NCBI RefSeq assembly: GCF_905220365.1
Contig: NC_061152.1
Coordinates: 1,229,001-1,293,000 of the forward strand
From: Vanessa cardui
Taxonomy: Eukaryota; Arthropoda; Insecta; Lepidoptera; Nymphalidae
DNA: 64,000 nucleotides
Direction of reading: 5' to 3'
In this document: positions 1-11,228 of the stretch, in pieces
How the letters are laid out: each line of letters begins with the position of its first letter
Numbering within the stretch: position 1 is the first letter of the stretch
The notes under the pieces: model-generated
The model's database searches: none
Seen by the model: only the letters and a program-made list of their open reading frames with translations
Told to the model about the DNA's origin: nothing
Translations under genes and position numbers: made by a program

Positions 1-139
1 CATTGGTTTTTTACGAACAAATGTTTAGATAACAGATGTAACTAACTTTAATTTTTCTTTTCTTTCATCCTTTGCTTTTTAAATTTCGTAGCGAGCAATA
101 GATGTTCATTATGATATAAACGCAATTATTGAATTTCTA

Positions 140-520
140 TTAATAAAAAGTGTGCTGTAATGTGCCCAGTATGTGCTATGATTTTGAGTAAATTATTTTT
201 TTTTCAAGCGGCACATCTTACCACATACTGAGCACAGAAGAAGAAATTTTAGCACATCTATTCTTTTAAAAAAAAAATTGATTACATTTAAAAAAATTTA
301 TTTCTTGTAAAATTGCAAAATCATTATATCGACACATGACAGCACATGTCGAGAATATCACGGCACGATTTTAATAAATTCGATAAAGTAAAGTAGCGGT
401 GCTAACAGGCCTTGAAAAAAGGGACCTCCTCATAAAAAATATATTTTTTGAGTAATTTTTTTTTCAAGCGGCACATCATAGAACATACTGGGCACATTTC
501 AGCACACTTTTTTTAATCGA
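140..520. repeat. Foldback repeat with GCACAT motifs
   Basis: The segment around 143-180 (AAGTGTGCTGTAATGTGCCC and following) reappears as its reverse complement around 478-516. A further piece, TTCAAGCGGCACATC, occurs near 205 and near 466. The arms contain several GCACAT words. I see no ORF or gene in 1-900, so this is probably a degenerate foldback MITE. Confidence 0.5.
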
Positions 521-1080
521 AATTCAAAAACTGAAATGTCATCATAATAGACATGAGCAATAGTTATTACAATTCGCATGTATTAACTAATTTAACTATG
601 TTCAATTCATATTTTTATATATTTCAATAATTAATGTTCAAGACTGTTTATTGCATAAATAAGTATGAGTTTGAAAAAGATTCCGTACTGAAACACAATC
701 ATCCATATGCATATAGCATCGTAATTCATTGTGTTTCAGCGTCCGAAATACACATGAGTCAGAATACTAAGAAATAGATCGCAACGCGAATTATATATCG
801 TAACGAGCCCAGGAATCATTGTCAAAGTCGTGAAGTGGTGCGCGCGCAGGTGACAACGTGTATACGAGCGCGCGTGTGTGTGTGTCTACACACACACTGA
901 CAAGCCGCTAATAACCTACGGTCATTATGGTATACTAGCAAACCGCCCCGGCTTCGTATGGGTGCAATACTTGTACTATATATACCGTGGAAAGTCATAG
1001 CTTTGTATCATTAGATTATACAAACCGCTACACATATATTACTTTCGTACTTATATCACGTAGGATTAGACACTTTTGGA

Positions 1081-1170
1081 ATAGGCTATTTGACAATGCG
1101 AAAAATAAATTGTGAATTATTGTAATCAGTGTATATTATGACTTTCAAAATGGTTTAGATATTTTAAAGA
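1081..1170 (+). repeat. Solo end of the TAGGCTATTTGAC MITE family
   Basis: This piece matches the left end of the complete copies at 11229, 19144 and 24343, but the right terminal repeat is missing. It is an internally truncated copy. The following bases (to about 1270) match the right half of the repeat at 60484-60716, including GCCTAGCTACGCCACTGA. Confidence 0.6.
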
Positions 1171-1752
1171 GTAATTATTAGTTAAAGAGGGAAAGAGGGG
1201 GTGAGGACCCGATTATTTTTCTATGCACCAGAGCCCTTCCTTGCCTAGCTACGCCACTGACGACGTTGATGCTCTAAGCCATGATCCTTCTTCACAGGAG
1301 GCGACTTTAGGGCGGGTTTATTCTGATCCCTTAAGTTGGTTCTCAATAACTAAGCTTGACATCATCAGATTTGCATGTAATAGCGATCCTGGAGGATACC
1401 GCTGCTTTTTAAATGGATTTTCCGGTGTACTAAACCACAACCTTGGTCTCTGGTGAGTCACACATAGCTCGCTCCCCCCCCCCACACTTTAAAAGGAGGA
1501 AAAGCACATTTTGAAAGAAAAGGCTTGGGTATTTTGACTCGCCTTTCGCTCGAGGATACTGTAGAGGCCATTGGGGCCCAAGAGCATAACATATCGAAAA
1601 ATAACGTGACTGCGTATTGGTCACCAGCGTTAAAACTGGTCAAACGTCGAGGAACGGTTAAAACGATCTTTATCTAGCTTTGGATGACGATTTAAAAGTG
1701 ATGTTAAGAGCCGACTCGAATAAAGAAACTTTTGATTTTATTTTTTTCTGTT

Positions 1753-2032
1753 TATTTTATGGTATAGGTTGGCGGACGAGCATATGGGTCACCTGATGAT
1801 AAGTGGTCACCATCACCCATAGACAATGAAGCTGTAAGAAACATTAACCATACCTTACATCGTCAATGTGCCACCAACTTTGGGAACTAAGATGTTATGT
1901 CCCTTAGTTACTAGCTCACTCACCCTTCAAACCGAAACACAACAATACTGAGTACTGTTATTTGGCGGTAGAATAACTGATGAGTGGGTGGTACCTACCC
2001 AGACGGGCTTGAACAAAGCCCTACCACCAAGT
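1753..2032 (-). repeat. SINE-like repeat, family C
   Basis: Read on the minus strand it begins GGTGGTAGGGCTTTGT, runs through TAGTTCCCAAAGTTGGTGGC and ends in ACCTATACCATAA. At least ten related copies occur in the window. This is a very common lepidopteran short interspersed repeat. It encodes nothing. Confidence 0.75.
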
Positions 2033-2125
2033 AAATAAAAGTAAGGGGTAGTCCCCGGAACTAGATCACTGGTATAAAGCTATATTAGTGATTGCTATGA
2101 GGCAGTACAGTAGTAAACATTAACA

Positions 2126-2385
2126 ACCTGTAAATTTCCCACTGCTGGGCTAAGGCCTCATCTCCTTTTGAGGAGAAGGTAAGGATTCATTCATTCACAT
2201 GCAGCACAATTTCGTTTAAATTAGATACATGCAGGTTTCCTCACGATGTTTTCCCTCAACGAATATGAGATGAATTATAAACAAAAATTAAGCACATGAA
2301 TATTTAGCGGTGCTTGCCTGGGCTTGAACCCGCAATCATCGGTTAAGATGCACGCGTTCCAACCACTGGGCCATATCGGCCAATA
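2126..2385 (-). repeat. tRNA-derived SINE, family B
   Basis: On the minus strand it has a tRNA-like head with an A-box-like GGCCCAGTGGTTGGAACG and a B-box-like GGGTTCAAGCCC, then a body ending AGCCCAGCAGTGGG. The B-box region and the shared body identify it as the same family as 5525, 7583 and 9979. Confidence 0.75.
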
Positions 2386-2631
2386 ACTTAACGAGAACCA
2401 TTAGAAACGGATAAACACATGACATAACACCAGTGAGTGACATCACGTCAGTCAATCAAATTTATCTCGAGAGAAATCTTAAAATAACTACGAAAACGAC
2501 ACACAGATACGCTGTACGTGTGTGCGTTATACGTCTACACACACGTATACACACATTGGTGTGAATTGATATGTTTGTGTGTGTGTATTGATGAATGGGA
2601 ATGCCAGGATTGGTACGATTGCTATTTTTTT

Positions 2632-2981
2632 AATAGGCTATTTGACTGGTTTGTAAAATCCATTTTATATTATTTAGTAGAAGTAAGGGAACCTAGTAAA
2701 AGTTGAGTTCTTTATTTCTAGTACATATAAAAATTCCATATTTAAATAGCGCGCGAAAACGCTACTTGGACAACATGGCGCTGCAATGGGGTCGGTGACG
2801 TCACTATCCTGTATTTTAATCTGTGGTACATATAGTAGAAAAGCAAAGTTTACAAGAAAGTGACTTCTTCATAAGCCCGGCCAATCAGGAGCGTTTTGTG
2901 TCACTTGACAAACGTTTAAAAATTATGTACACTGATTACAATAATTCACAATTTATTTTTCGCATTGTCAAATAGCCTATT
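2632..2981 (-). mobile_element. TIR MITE, TAGGCTATTTGAC family
   Basis: The element is bounded by AATAGGCTATTTGAC and its inverse GTCAAATAGCCTATT. It has no coding capacity. The internal sequence is the reverse complement of the copies at 11229, 19144 and 24343 with some deletion. A non-autonomous DNA transposon is the best reading; the superfamily is unclear because the target duplication is ambiguous. Confidence 0.75.
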
Positions 2982-2999
2982 GTACCGAATTGTTCTGGA

Positions 3000-3335
3000 T
3001 AATTCCAAGCCACAGAAATCAAAATCAAAATATACCTTATTCAAGTTATTTACAAAGACTTTTGAATCGTCATTTAACAATCAAGTGAAGCTACCACCGG
3101 TTCGTAAAGTCGATGCTACCGAGAAGAACCGGCAAGAAACTCAGTAGTTACTCTTTTTCAACATTTAAAAAGTACAGTCATGTTAGTTAATTACAATTAT
3201 ATAATGCATGTAATATATCCTGCCTGGAAGTCTACAAGTATTAATTCCACGCTTTTCCATCGTCTGTAAAAGCTTGTAGTCAATAATATGCTTTCTTTAC
3301 CAATGTATTTTTACAAATTATTTAAATTTAAGAAA
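3000..3335 (-). repeat. CR1/Jockey-like LINE 3' end fragment
   Basis: The block matches, in the same orientation, the LINE tails at 18600, 41289 and 53690: ACTTTTGAATCGTCATTTAA, then CCGGTTCG, then TCCTGCCTGGAAGTC. Read on the minus strand it is the 3' UTR and last codons of the LINE ORF2 seen more fully at 8186-8660. Confidence 0.6.
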
Positions 3336-3399
3336 CGGCAAAGTTAAAAATGTCTGTGGAATTTAATTATACAAACGAGTAGATCAATAAAACCTATCA

Positions 3400-3609
3400 T
3401 TGTCACATACATTACTCTGATCCCAATGTGAGTAGCTAACGCACTTGTGTTGTGGAAGATCAGAAGTAACGACGGCACAAACACCCAGACCCGAGACGAC
3501 GTAGACAACTAATGGTAATCTACATCGACTCGGCCGGACGAACCCGGGACCTCGGAGTGCCGTACCCATGAAAACCGGTGTACACGCCACTCGACCACGG
3601 AGGTCGTCG
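3400..3609 (-). repeat. tRNA-derived SINE, family A
   Basis: Minus-strand copy. The tRNA-like head, with GGTCGAGTGGCGTGTACACC and a B-box region that is partly lost, is at the 3609 side. The body ends ACATTGGGATCAGAGTAATG at the 3400 side. It sits beside an opposite-strand copy at 3716-3952. Confidence 0.75.
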
Positions 3610-3715
3610 AAATGATAACGTTTAATTGATAAATAACAATATTAAACTCTATATATGTATGTTATGATGATGTTATATATGTAATAGGTGCAATACTGAT
3701 ACTTAATACATATTT

Positions 3716-3952
3716 GACGACCTCTATGGTCGAGTGGTGTGTACACCGGTTTTCATGGGTACGCTACTCTGAGGTCCCGGGTTCGATTCCCGGCCGAGTC
3801 GATGTAGATTACCATTAGTTTTCTATGTTGTCTTGGGTCTGGGTGTTTGTGGTACCGTCGTTACTTCTGATTTCCATAACACAAGTGCTTCAGCTACTTA
3901 CATTGGGATCAGAGTAATGTATGTGATGTTGTCTCATATTTATTATTATATA
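3716..3952 (+). repeat. tRNA-derived SINE, family A
   Basis: Head GACCTCTATGGTCGAGTGG, then a clear Pol III B-box GGTTCGATTCC at about 3780. The body runs to TGATGTTGTCTCATATTTAT with a T/A-rich tail. This is a near full-length copy. With 3400-3609 it forms an inverted SINE pair. Confidence 0.8.
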
Positions 3953-3959
3953 TACAACT

Positions 3960-4330
3960 GAATTTGTTCATTTACGACATCACATTAGAAACTTCTAAAA
4001 CTATCGATACTTGATAACTATATTGTCCATGTATTATATACAAAAACCTTCCTCTTGAATCAATCTATCCATTAAACAAAACTGCATCAAAATCCGTTGC
4101 ATCATTGCAAACATCTAAGCATAGGGACAGACAGTGGTAAGCGACTTTGTGTTATACTATGTAGTGACTAGCGACCCGCGCCGACTTCGCACGAGTGCAA
4201 TGATACTAAATATACTACAGAATGTGTTTATATACAAAATTCACAGCTATTTCATTTAGTTCAGGAGTTCATCATATCAGATCATATATGTTATATATGT
4301 TTATTGTAATATAGTATAATTTTTTTGTTT
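3960..4330 (+). repeat. Repeat family with ACCCGCCCCGGCTTCGCACGG end
   Basis: The stretch contains the tail of one copy (CTTTGTGTTATACTATGTAG) directly followed by the head of another (CTAGCGACCCGCGCCGACTT). Other copies lie at 10289, 42005, 44570, 47965 and 55305. The family also includes the words CAGTGTTTCTTTAC and GCATCAAAATCCGTTGCG. It is non-coding and widespread in Lepidoptera; its class is uncertain. Confidence 0.5.
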
Positions 4331-4598
4331 CTTTTAACCCTTTTTTTGTATCAATTCATTTTTTATTGTTAATTTTTTTTTATGTTTTTTTTGTGTGAAT
4401 GTTAATAGTAATTTAAGTTGTTTTTTATTCTTTGTTTAACTTTTTTATTTTCTTTCTAATTTTGAAGAAACTTATATATATTTTTTATAATTTTTGTACG
4501 GTCCCAAATAAAAGTGTCTTTATTTCTATATTGGTCTATATAAATGCACAATGTATTTGAGGTACTTAATTGAATAAGGATTAATGCTGCATTGCTAT

Positions 4599-4747
4599 TG
4601 AGGAAACCTGCATGTGACATAGAAATTCATCCACATGTGTATTCCACCAACCCGCATTGGAACAGCGTGGTGGAATATGTTCCAAACCGGAGAGGAGGCC
4701 TTTAGCCCAGCAGTGGGGAATTTACAGGCTGTTGTTGTTGTTGTTGG
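4599..4747 (+). repeat. SINE family B, 5'-truncated
   Basis: Only the body is present, from GAGGAAACCTGCATGTGACA to CAGGCTGTTGTTGTTG. The tRNA-like head is missing. Confidence 0.75.
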
Positions 4748-5024
4748 GCTACCTAATATCACAATCTTGACAAACACTCAAATATGGGCGTTTCGTCCAA
4801 AATCGTTCAAAAAAATTCTTGGAAAATCATGATCTATTTCTACCAACACCAAAATACAACACAAATCCTGACATTCTTCGTCAATAACATCACAAGCGTC
4901 ACGCGCCGGTTTTGTCACAGACAGCAAGTCTCATACGATACAGGAATAAAACGTACACGTGGTCGATGTGGCGAGTTGGTTGTATATTTGATCAAATGTT
5001 GGACCAAATATTCGTTTCTAACTA

Positions 5025-5250
5025 AAGTTGTCTTAGATTTTCGCGATTATTACACATTGAAACAAAACTAGTTTTAACGGATTTGAATCGAGTATATTAA
5101 TTATTTTTATCATCCCGACGTTTCGAGCACTTTACAACGTTCGTGGTCACGGGTAGACTGAGGTGACATTTGTCTATTTGAAGTACAAAAGAAATATTAT
5201 TTACAACTACCGCGTTAAAACTAGTTGTATGTCAACGTTTCTAACTACGT
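5025..5250. repeat. Foldback MITE (CCCGACGTTTCGAGCAC family)
   Basis: The block GATTTTCGCGATTATTACAC ... ATCCCGACGTTTCGAGCACT is shared with 18838-19140 and 60184-60385. In the 18838 copy both arms are intact and form a long inverted repeat; here the second arm is partly lost. It is non-coding. Confidence 0.6.
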
Positions 5251-5524
5251 GACCCGTGACTTCGAATTAATCAAATTGGTTATTGATCAGTTCACACAAA
5301 TAGATTTTAATATAACTCATTAAAAGTAGTACTAATTTACTCCTTATTACACGAGCTATCTGCTAGTGAAAGTTACGTTAAAATCGATACAACCGTTCCA
5401 AATTCGGAACAAAAAGACAAAACAGACGACGTATATATATACTTAGGCATTTAGTAAATAGGATAATTTTAATATTACAAACAGACACTATTATAAACAA
5501 GCCTATAGTGCCAATGGTGTTGGT

Positions 5525-5828
5525 ACAACAACAACAGCCTGTAAATTCCCACTGCTGGGATAATGGCCTCCTCTCCCTTTGAGGAGAAGATTTGGAACAT
5601 ATTCCACCACGCTGTTCCAATGCGGGTTGGTGGAATACACATGTGGCAGAATTTCAATGAAATTTGTCACATGGAGGTTTCCTCACGATGTTTTCCTTCA
5701 CCACTGAGCACGAGATGAATTATAATAAAGACAAATTAAGCACATGAATCAACGGTGCTTGCCTGGATTTGAACCCGCAATCATCGGTTAAGATGCACGC
5801 GTTCTAACCACTGGGCCATCTCGACTCG
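5525..5828 (-). repeat. tRNA-derived SINE, family B, near full length
   Basis: On the minus strand: GAGATGGCCCAGTGGTTAGA, then GGGTTCAAATCC, then the long body ending in CAGGCTGTTGTTGTTG. Apparent ORFs of 60-80 codons across it are artefacts of the SINE body and recur in every copy. Confidence 0.8.
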
Positions 5829-6183
5829 TGTTGGTACCATTTACCATAAGACATAACACCAATGGAAGAAGACTTTGTAAATACTGCAAGCATAACCTAG
5901 ACACGCGTGTTACATTGGCCACAATGGCCGATTGGACTAACGCTGGCGCATCAATTACCGATACTGGTCTAAATATTGGCTGTTTTATTTGTTTGCACAC
6001 TTGGACGGGTGTTGGACGATTGGTCAGTTGTTTAGATAAGATCGCGTCTTAAGGGGAAATCTGTCATGTGCTTCTCGTTATTTCATGTTGTAATCTAATT
6101 TAATCAAACTAAATTGGCTGTTGTATTTCAACTAGCTTGTATTCTATGGGTTTGGTTGGTTTATTATGTACAGTTGTGAGAGC

Positions 6184-6610
6184 TGAGATAGACCAGTGGT
6201 TAGAACGTGTGCATCTTAACCAATGATTTCGAGTTCAAACCCAGGCAAGCACCACTATATATATGTGCTTAGTTTGTATTTATAATTGCCAGTGTGATTA
6301 CAGGCACAAGGGACATAACATCTTAGTTCCCAAGGTTGGTGGCACATTGACGATGTAAGGAATAGTTAATATTTATTACAACGTCATTGTCTATGGGTGA
6401 TGGTGACAACATATAAAAAAAATCTAATGTTCAGCGGTGAAGGAAAACATGGCGAGGAAACCTGCATGTGTCTAATTTCATCGAAATTCTGCCACATGTG
6501 CATTCCACCAACCCGAATTGGAACAGCGTGGTGGAATATGTTCCAAACCCTCTCATTAGTGGGAGAGGAGGCCTTAGCCCAGCGCTGGGAAATTTACAGG
6601 CTGCTGCTAA
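6184..6610 (+). repeat. SINE B interrupted by a SINE C fragment
   Basis: The SINE B head (GACCAGTGGTTAGAACGTG and a degenerate B-box) occupies 6184-6290. A SINE C piece at about 6290-6408 (ACAGGCACAAGGGACATAAC) follows. SINE B resumes at about 6428 (TTCAGCGGTGAAGGAAAAC) and runs to 6610. The order shows that C inserted into B. Confidence 0.7.
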
Positions 6611-6766
6611 TATATACAATGGACATTTTACAGGGCAGTGACGAAATTTTTAGATTATAGAATACCTAAGAGTAAGATAGCGTACTTAATTCGGATGTGA
6701 TCGGTTTTACGAACTTTGCCGATTTTCGAATACGTGTCGTAGTATAACGACGATATATATGTCATA

Positions 6767-7008
6767 GGACGACCTCCATGGGCGAGTGGTGTGTATACCG
6801 GTTTTCATGGATACGCCACTCTGAGGTCCCGGGTTCGATTCCCGGCCGAGTCGATGTAGATTACCATTAGTTTTCTATGTTGTCTTGGGTCTGGGTGTTT
6901 GTGGTACCGTCATTACTTCTGATTTCCATAACACAAGTGCTTCAGCTACTTACATTGGGATCAGAGTAATGTATGTGATGTTTTCTCATATTTATTTATT
7001 TATTTATA
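6767..7008 (+). repeat. tRNA-derived SINE, family A, full length
   Basis: The head GACCTCCATGGGCGAGTGG with B-box GGTTCGATTCC is followed by the full body and a TTTATTTATTTAT tail. The preceding 6670-6752 stretch is a right-end fragment of the TAGTACGACA MITE family (CGGATGTGATCGGTTTTACG). Confidence 0.8.
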
Positions 7009-7014
7009 ACCAAA

Positions 7015-7165
7015 ATGAAGAAGGTGGCTGGAAAGGAATGGATCAGAGAGAGAAGAGCAAGAGACAGAGAAAAGTGGAAATCTTTGGAGGAGGCCTGTGT
7101 CGAAAGACGAGCTGTTGCAGTAAATAATCACCCGCACGCCGTTAACTTAGAATAATTACATATAT
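7015..7165 (+). pseudogene. RTE-type LINE ORF C-terminal remnant
   Basis: The reading frame gives KVAGKEWIRERRARDREKW followed by KSLEEACVERRAV. This resembles the extreme C-terminus of RTE-clade reverse transcriptase ORFs common in Lepidoptera (a K-WKSLEEA-like motif). It is a short, 5'-truncated dead fragment. The assignment rests on motif memory, not a search. Confidence 0.55.
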
Positions 7166-7582
7166 AATAAACGTTTAGATATAATTAGATTAAGTTATAG
7201 TAAAGTTATGTTTTGTGGGTTTACAGAATAAGAAGAATAATTCTTTATTTACAACAACACACTACACATAATTTCTATACTAAGACAATACAGCTGAAGA
7301 TGTACATATTATTTAGATGAGAAAAAAAAACAAAAGATAATTAGTTATTAGCTAGATTTATTTATTTATTTTATTTTATACAACCAAAATGCCAGCAAAT
7401 AGACACTGGCTCGGCTCGAATGGGATTCCGATTATTTCTTTGTATACTAACAGATACAAATCGCTCGCTATAAATTACACGATGATGTGTACAATGCAAG
7501 AACCTTCGCGCGAGTGCCAACAGCTACAGAAAGGTCCGACTCATTCGTTCATTAACTGACATAATATTTTTTTATACACAAG

Positions 7583-7880
7583 TGAGCTGAGATGGCCCAG
7601 TGGTTAGAACGCGTACATCTCAACCGATGGTTGCGGGTTCAAACCCAGGCAAGCACCACTATATATATATATGTGCTTAATTTGTGTTCATAATTCATCT
7701 CGTGCTCGGCGGTGAAGGAAAACATCGTGAGGAAACCTGCATGTGACAAATTTCATCGAAATTCTGACACATGTGTATTCCAGCAACCCGCATTGGAACA
7801 GCGTGGTGGAATATGTTCCAAACCCTCTCCTTAATAGAAGAGGAGGCCTTATCCCAGCAGTGGGAAATTTACAGGCTTTA
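7583..7880 (+). repeat. tRNA-derived SINE, family B, full length
   Basis: GAGATGGCCCAGTGGTTAGA, then B-box GGGTTCAAACCC, then the full body to GGGAAATTTACAGGCTTTA. It is one of the best-preserved copies. Confidence 0.8.
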
Positions 7881-7939
7881 CTTTACTTTATACTCAAGTT
7901 GCGTCACAATATATTTACAACAATATTAAATAATAAATC

Positions 7940-8166
7940 AATATGAGACAACATCACATACATTACTCTGATCACAATGTGAGTAGCTAAAGCACTTGTG
8001 TTGTGGAAGATCAGAAGTAACGACGGTACCACAAACACCCAGACCTAAGACGACATAGAAAACTAATGGTAACCTACATCGACTCGGCCGGGAATCGAAC
8101 CCGGGACCGCAGAGTTGCGTACTCATGAAAACCGGTGTACACACCACACGACCATGGAGGTCGACA
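7940..8166 (-). repeat. tRNA-derived SINE, family A, full length
   Basis: Minus-strand copy with the body at 7940 and the tRNA-like head ending at GACCATGGAGGTCG (8150-8164). The B-box GGTTCGATTCC is intact on the minus strand. Confidence 0.8.
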
Positions 8167-8185
8167 TAATACAATATTATGTATA

Positions 8186-8665
8186 TTCACAGTAACATTG
8201 ATCACTTTGATAAAATCAGTGATAATCATTGTATGTGCACTAGGAGTAAGGGTAAGCTTATAACGCCAAGTTTCCGACTCCGCAAATTCAATAAATCCTT
8301 CTTGGGGCAAGGTATCCGTTTCTATAATAAAATTCCACAGACATTTTTAACTTTGCCGTTTCGTAAATTCAAATCGTTTATTAAAATACATCGGTAAAAA
8401 AGGCATATTATTCGATACAAGATTTTATAGATGATAAACAGCGTGGAGTAAACTTCCAAGCAAGATATATTAATTTAAATAACTGTATTTAACTAACTTC
8501 ACTTTGTATTTTTTAAATGTTGAAAAAGAGTAACTACTGAGTTTCTTGACGGTTCCTCTCGGTAGAATCTACATTCCGAACCGGTGGTAGCTTAACTTAA
8601 TTGTAAAATGACGATTCAAAAGTGCTTGTAAAAGCCTACTTGAATAAAGTTTATTTTGATTTTTA
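8186..8665 (+). pseudogene. CR1/Jockey-like LINE: ORF2 C-terminus and 3' UTR
   Basis: The frame starting near 8186 encodes FNKSFLGQGIRFYNKIPQTF and FRKFKSFIKIHR before a stop, then a 3' UTR with GGTTCCTCTCGGTAGAATC and TTGAATAAAGTTTATTTTGA at the end. The same protein tail is read on the minus strand at 45810-46080. This is the end of a LINE reverse-transcriptase ORF and is heavily 5'-truncated. Clade naming (CR1/Jockey group without RNase H) is from general resemblance. Confidence 0.65.
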
Positions 8666-9055
8666 TAGAAATTATTTTAAATATTTGAATCATTCGTTCG
8701 ATCTCGACTTTAAAGTTACGGAGATTCCCAGGTTCTGAGTTCAATCCTGAGTTTTTTTTAATGTGATAGGGGGGGGGGTAAATAGGAGGTTCATCTGATG
8801 TGATTACCACCACCTATAGGTCTGCAGCACCAGAGGGCAGGAGCGTTACCAGTCTCTAAGAAAGGAGTACGCTCTTTTCTTGAAGTCGTATAGGTTTGGA
8901 GAAACCGTCGCAAAACCCTGGTTCCATAGAGTGACAAGGAAGAAAATGTCTTAAAAATCGTATTATCGGGTTTCAAAATTATCAGTAACAGTCCACAGTC
9001 TCAAATTTGAGAGCTTTACAGAAAACAGCACACAGCATTGTGTTCCGATTTGAAA

Positions 9056-9266
9056 GGTGAGTGAGTCTGTGTAACTACAGGCACAAGGGACATAACATCT
9101 TAGTTCCCAAGGTTGGTGGCGCATCCTTTGTGCCCGTAGTTACACTGGCTCACTCACCCTTCAGTCCGGAACACAACAATACTGAATACTGTTATTTGGC
9201 GGTAGAATAACTGGTGAGTGGGTGGTACCTACCCAGACGGGCTTGCACAAAGCCCTACCACCAAGT
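9056..9266. repeat. Head-to-head SINE C fragments
   Basis: A plus-oriented piece (TAACTACAGGCACAAGGGAC ... GGTTGGTGGCGCAT) abuts at about 9126 a minus-oriented piece covering the complementary part and the family 5' end (CTTGCACAAAGCCCTACCACC on the plus strand). The junction makes a short inverted repeat. Confidence 0.7.
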
Positions 9267-9431
9267 ATTTTTCATGTGATATTGTATCTACTGTTGGTTG
9301 CCATATTAAAAATAAAATAAAAATACATTTTTTACCTGACACGTGTCAATCAACTATCCAAAAACGCGAACGAAGGCGCGCGCGATTACTAGTATTTTCA
9401 TTAGCCAAGATACTTTTTAGGTTTGTAAGTA

Positions 9432-9779
9432 TAGTACGACACAACTTAGATGTCGCATCGGCAAAATTCGTAAAACCGATCACATCCGAATTGAGTACGC
9501 TATCCCAAATTATCAATATTTATTTCTCATGCGAATATGATCTTTGCACAAACGTAATAACTTGCAATATCATACGACCTAATATGTTTGTCAATTCGAC
9601 GCGTCGCTTTACACGCACTCGCTGTCTCGGGTCGAACTGACGCGGGAATCTATAGCGACGAATAGCGTCGAGTGGCGCGATAGGGAGCTGTTTCTATTGG
9701 TTGTGTAAATCGGCTGTAATCGGTTTTCTTCTCATTTCATTGCATTTTCCGATGCTACATCTAACTTTTGTCGTACTAT
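9432..9779 (+). mobile_element. TIR MITE, TAGTACGACA family
   Basis: The ends TAGTACGACACAACTTAGAT and (reverse complement) TAGTACGACAAAAGTTAGAT form an imperfect inverted repeat of about 33 bp continuing into GCATCGG. The element is flanked by TA, as expected for a Tc1/mariner-like MITE. Related copies are at 20301, 63458 and in part at 17181 and 6670. Long ORFs in it recur in each copy and are not genes. Confidence 0.75.
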
Positions 9780-9978
9780 ACATAATATATAATTTTGTAT
9801 AAGTAATCGTGATCACAGTGACATAGTAGGTATTCGGATGTGTGTGTAATGTTTTCGTTTTAACACACATACACACACGCACACAAAGCTGTGTTGTCAT
9901 AGAATCCATCGGCCATGAGTGGTCATATTACATATATAATTACAAAAGGCATACAATGAATAGTTTTACGTATAACTG

Positions 9979-10276
9979 CGAGTCGAGATGGCCCAGTGGT
10001 TAGAACGCGTGCATCTTAACCGATGATTGCGGGTTCAAACCCAGGCAAGCACGCTGATTCGTGTGCTTAATTTGTCTTTATAATTCATCTTGTGCTCAGC
10101 GGTGAAGGAAAACATCGTGAGGAAACCTGCATGTGACAAATTTCATAGAAATTCTGCCACATGTGTATTCCACCAACCCGCATTGGAACACCGTGGTGGA
10201 ATATGTTCCAAAAACCTTCTCCTCAAAGGGAGAGGAGGCCTTTAGCCCAGCAGTGGGAATTTACAGGCTGTTGTTG
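9979..10276 (+). repeat. tRNA-derived SINE, family B, full length
   Basis: GAGATGGCCCAGTGGTTAGA, then GGGTTCAAACCC, then the full body to CAGGCTGTTGTTGT. It is followed directly, at about 10289, by the ACCCGCCCCG repeat family, which runs to about 10650. Confidence 0.8.
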
Positions 10277-10664
10277 TACGTTACGTATAACTAGCGACCC
10301 GCCCCGTCCTCGCACGTGTTCAATGCCGATACTAAATATACTACAGAATTTGTTTATTATTATATCACATTAGAAACTTCTAAAACTATCAGTGTTTCTT
10401 TAATATATTGTGCATGTATTATACATACAGACCTTCCTCTCGAATCACTCTATCTATTAAAAAAAAAAAAATCGCATCAAAATCAGTTGCGCCAAAATCT
10501 GATCTAAATCAAAATCGGTCCAGCTATACCAGAGATATAGACAAACAAAAATCATAAGTAACGCAATTTCGGTATATGTACCGTTTAGTTACACATGCAT
10601 TGAGTAAAAAAGGGCTAATTGAATATTACAAACAGACACTCCACTTTTATTATATGTATAGATT

Positions 10665-10930
10665 ATGTTATCCTGGCCAATCTTAAGGATCAGCCTACTG
10701 TCACATTATAGAGGATACAAGTGCAAGGCAAATACAGCTGTATTCTCTATGCCGTAACTCTCATAATCCAATCAAACGACCTGACTGGAAAAAAATCAGA
10801 CGTAGGACCTACATCAACATTGCTGAGAATTATTCAATCCAAAACCAAATAACTTTTTATCATCTGGGATTCGAACCTAGGACTCTCAGACTGGCGTCAT
10901 CTAGCCACTGGACTATCGAGGCAGTAAACT
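10665..10930 (-). repeat. tRNA-derived SINE of a third type
   Basis: On the minus strand the head reads CTGCCTCGATAGTCCAGTGG (A-box region), followed by GGTTCGAATCCCAG (B-box) about 40 bp later. The body differs from families A and B. I see only this one copy in the window. Confidence 0.6.
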
Positions 10931-11228
10931 GTCAAAGCTATTACATAATGTTTTAAGTGAACAACAACAGTTTCTAGAATTTCATTACAGTATGAAATAT
11001 GATCCTGTATTCACATATTTGGCACCATATCCCCAATGTTTATAATATAGACTGCCTGCCTGGCTTGCACTGGTACTTAATAAGTATGCTTATATTATGA
11101 CCATATAACATGAAATCATTATAAATTATAACTATATATGTTATTCTGATGTTTAACCTATATTACTTTTAAATATCATCAAAATCCATTCAGTAGTTTA
11201 TTGCGAAAGAGTAAATTTTCATCACAAT

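Noticed and set aside
3384..3590. 68-codon minus ORF with YVVSGLGVCAVVTSD
   Set aside because: Recurrent translation of SINE A, seen also at 6885, 7938 and 48072.
3716..3810. tRNA-like sequences with A- and B-boxes
   Set aside because: They are heads of SINEs with long non-tRNA bodies and poor acceptor-stem pairing, not functional tRNA genes.
5378..5657. 60-80 codon ORFs with MCIPPTRIGTAWWNMFQ
   Set aside because: The same peptide appears in every SINE B copy (4635, 6397, 10161, 40235), so it is SINE body sequence.
9218..9640. 140-codon plus-strand ORF
   Set aside because: It spans a SINE C end and the TAGTACGACA MITE. The same frame recurs in the MITE copy at 63585-63932 without selection for a protein.
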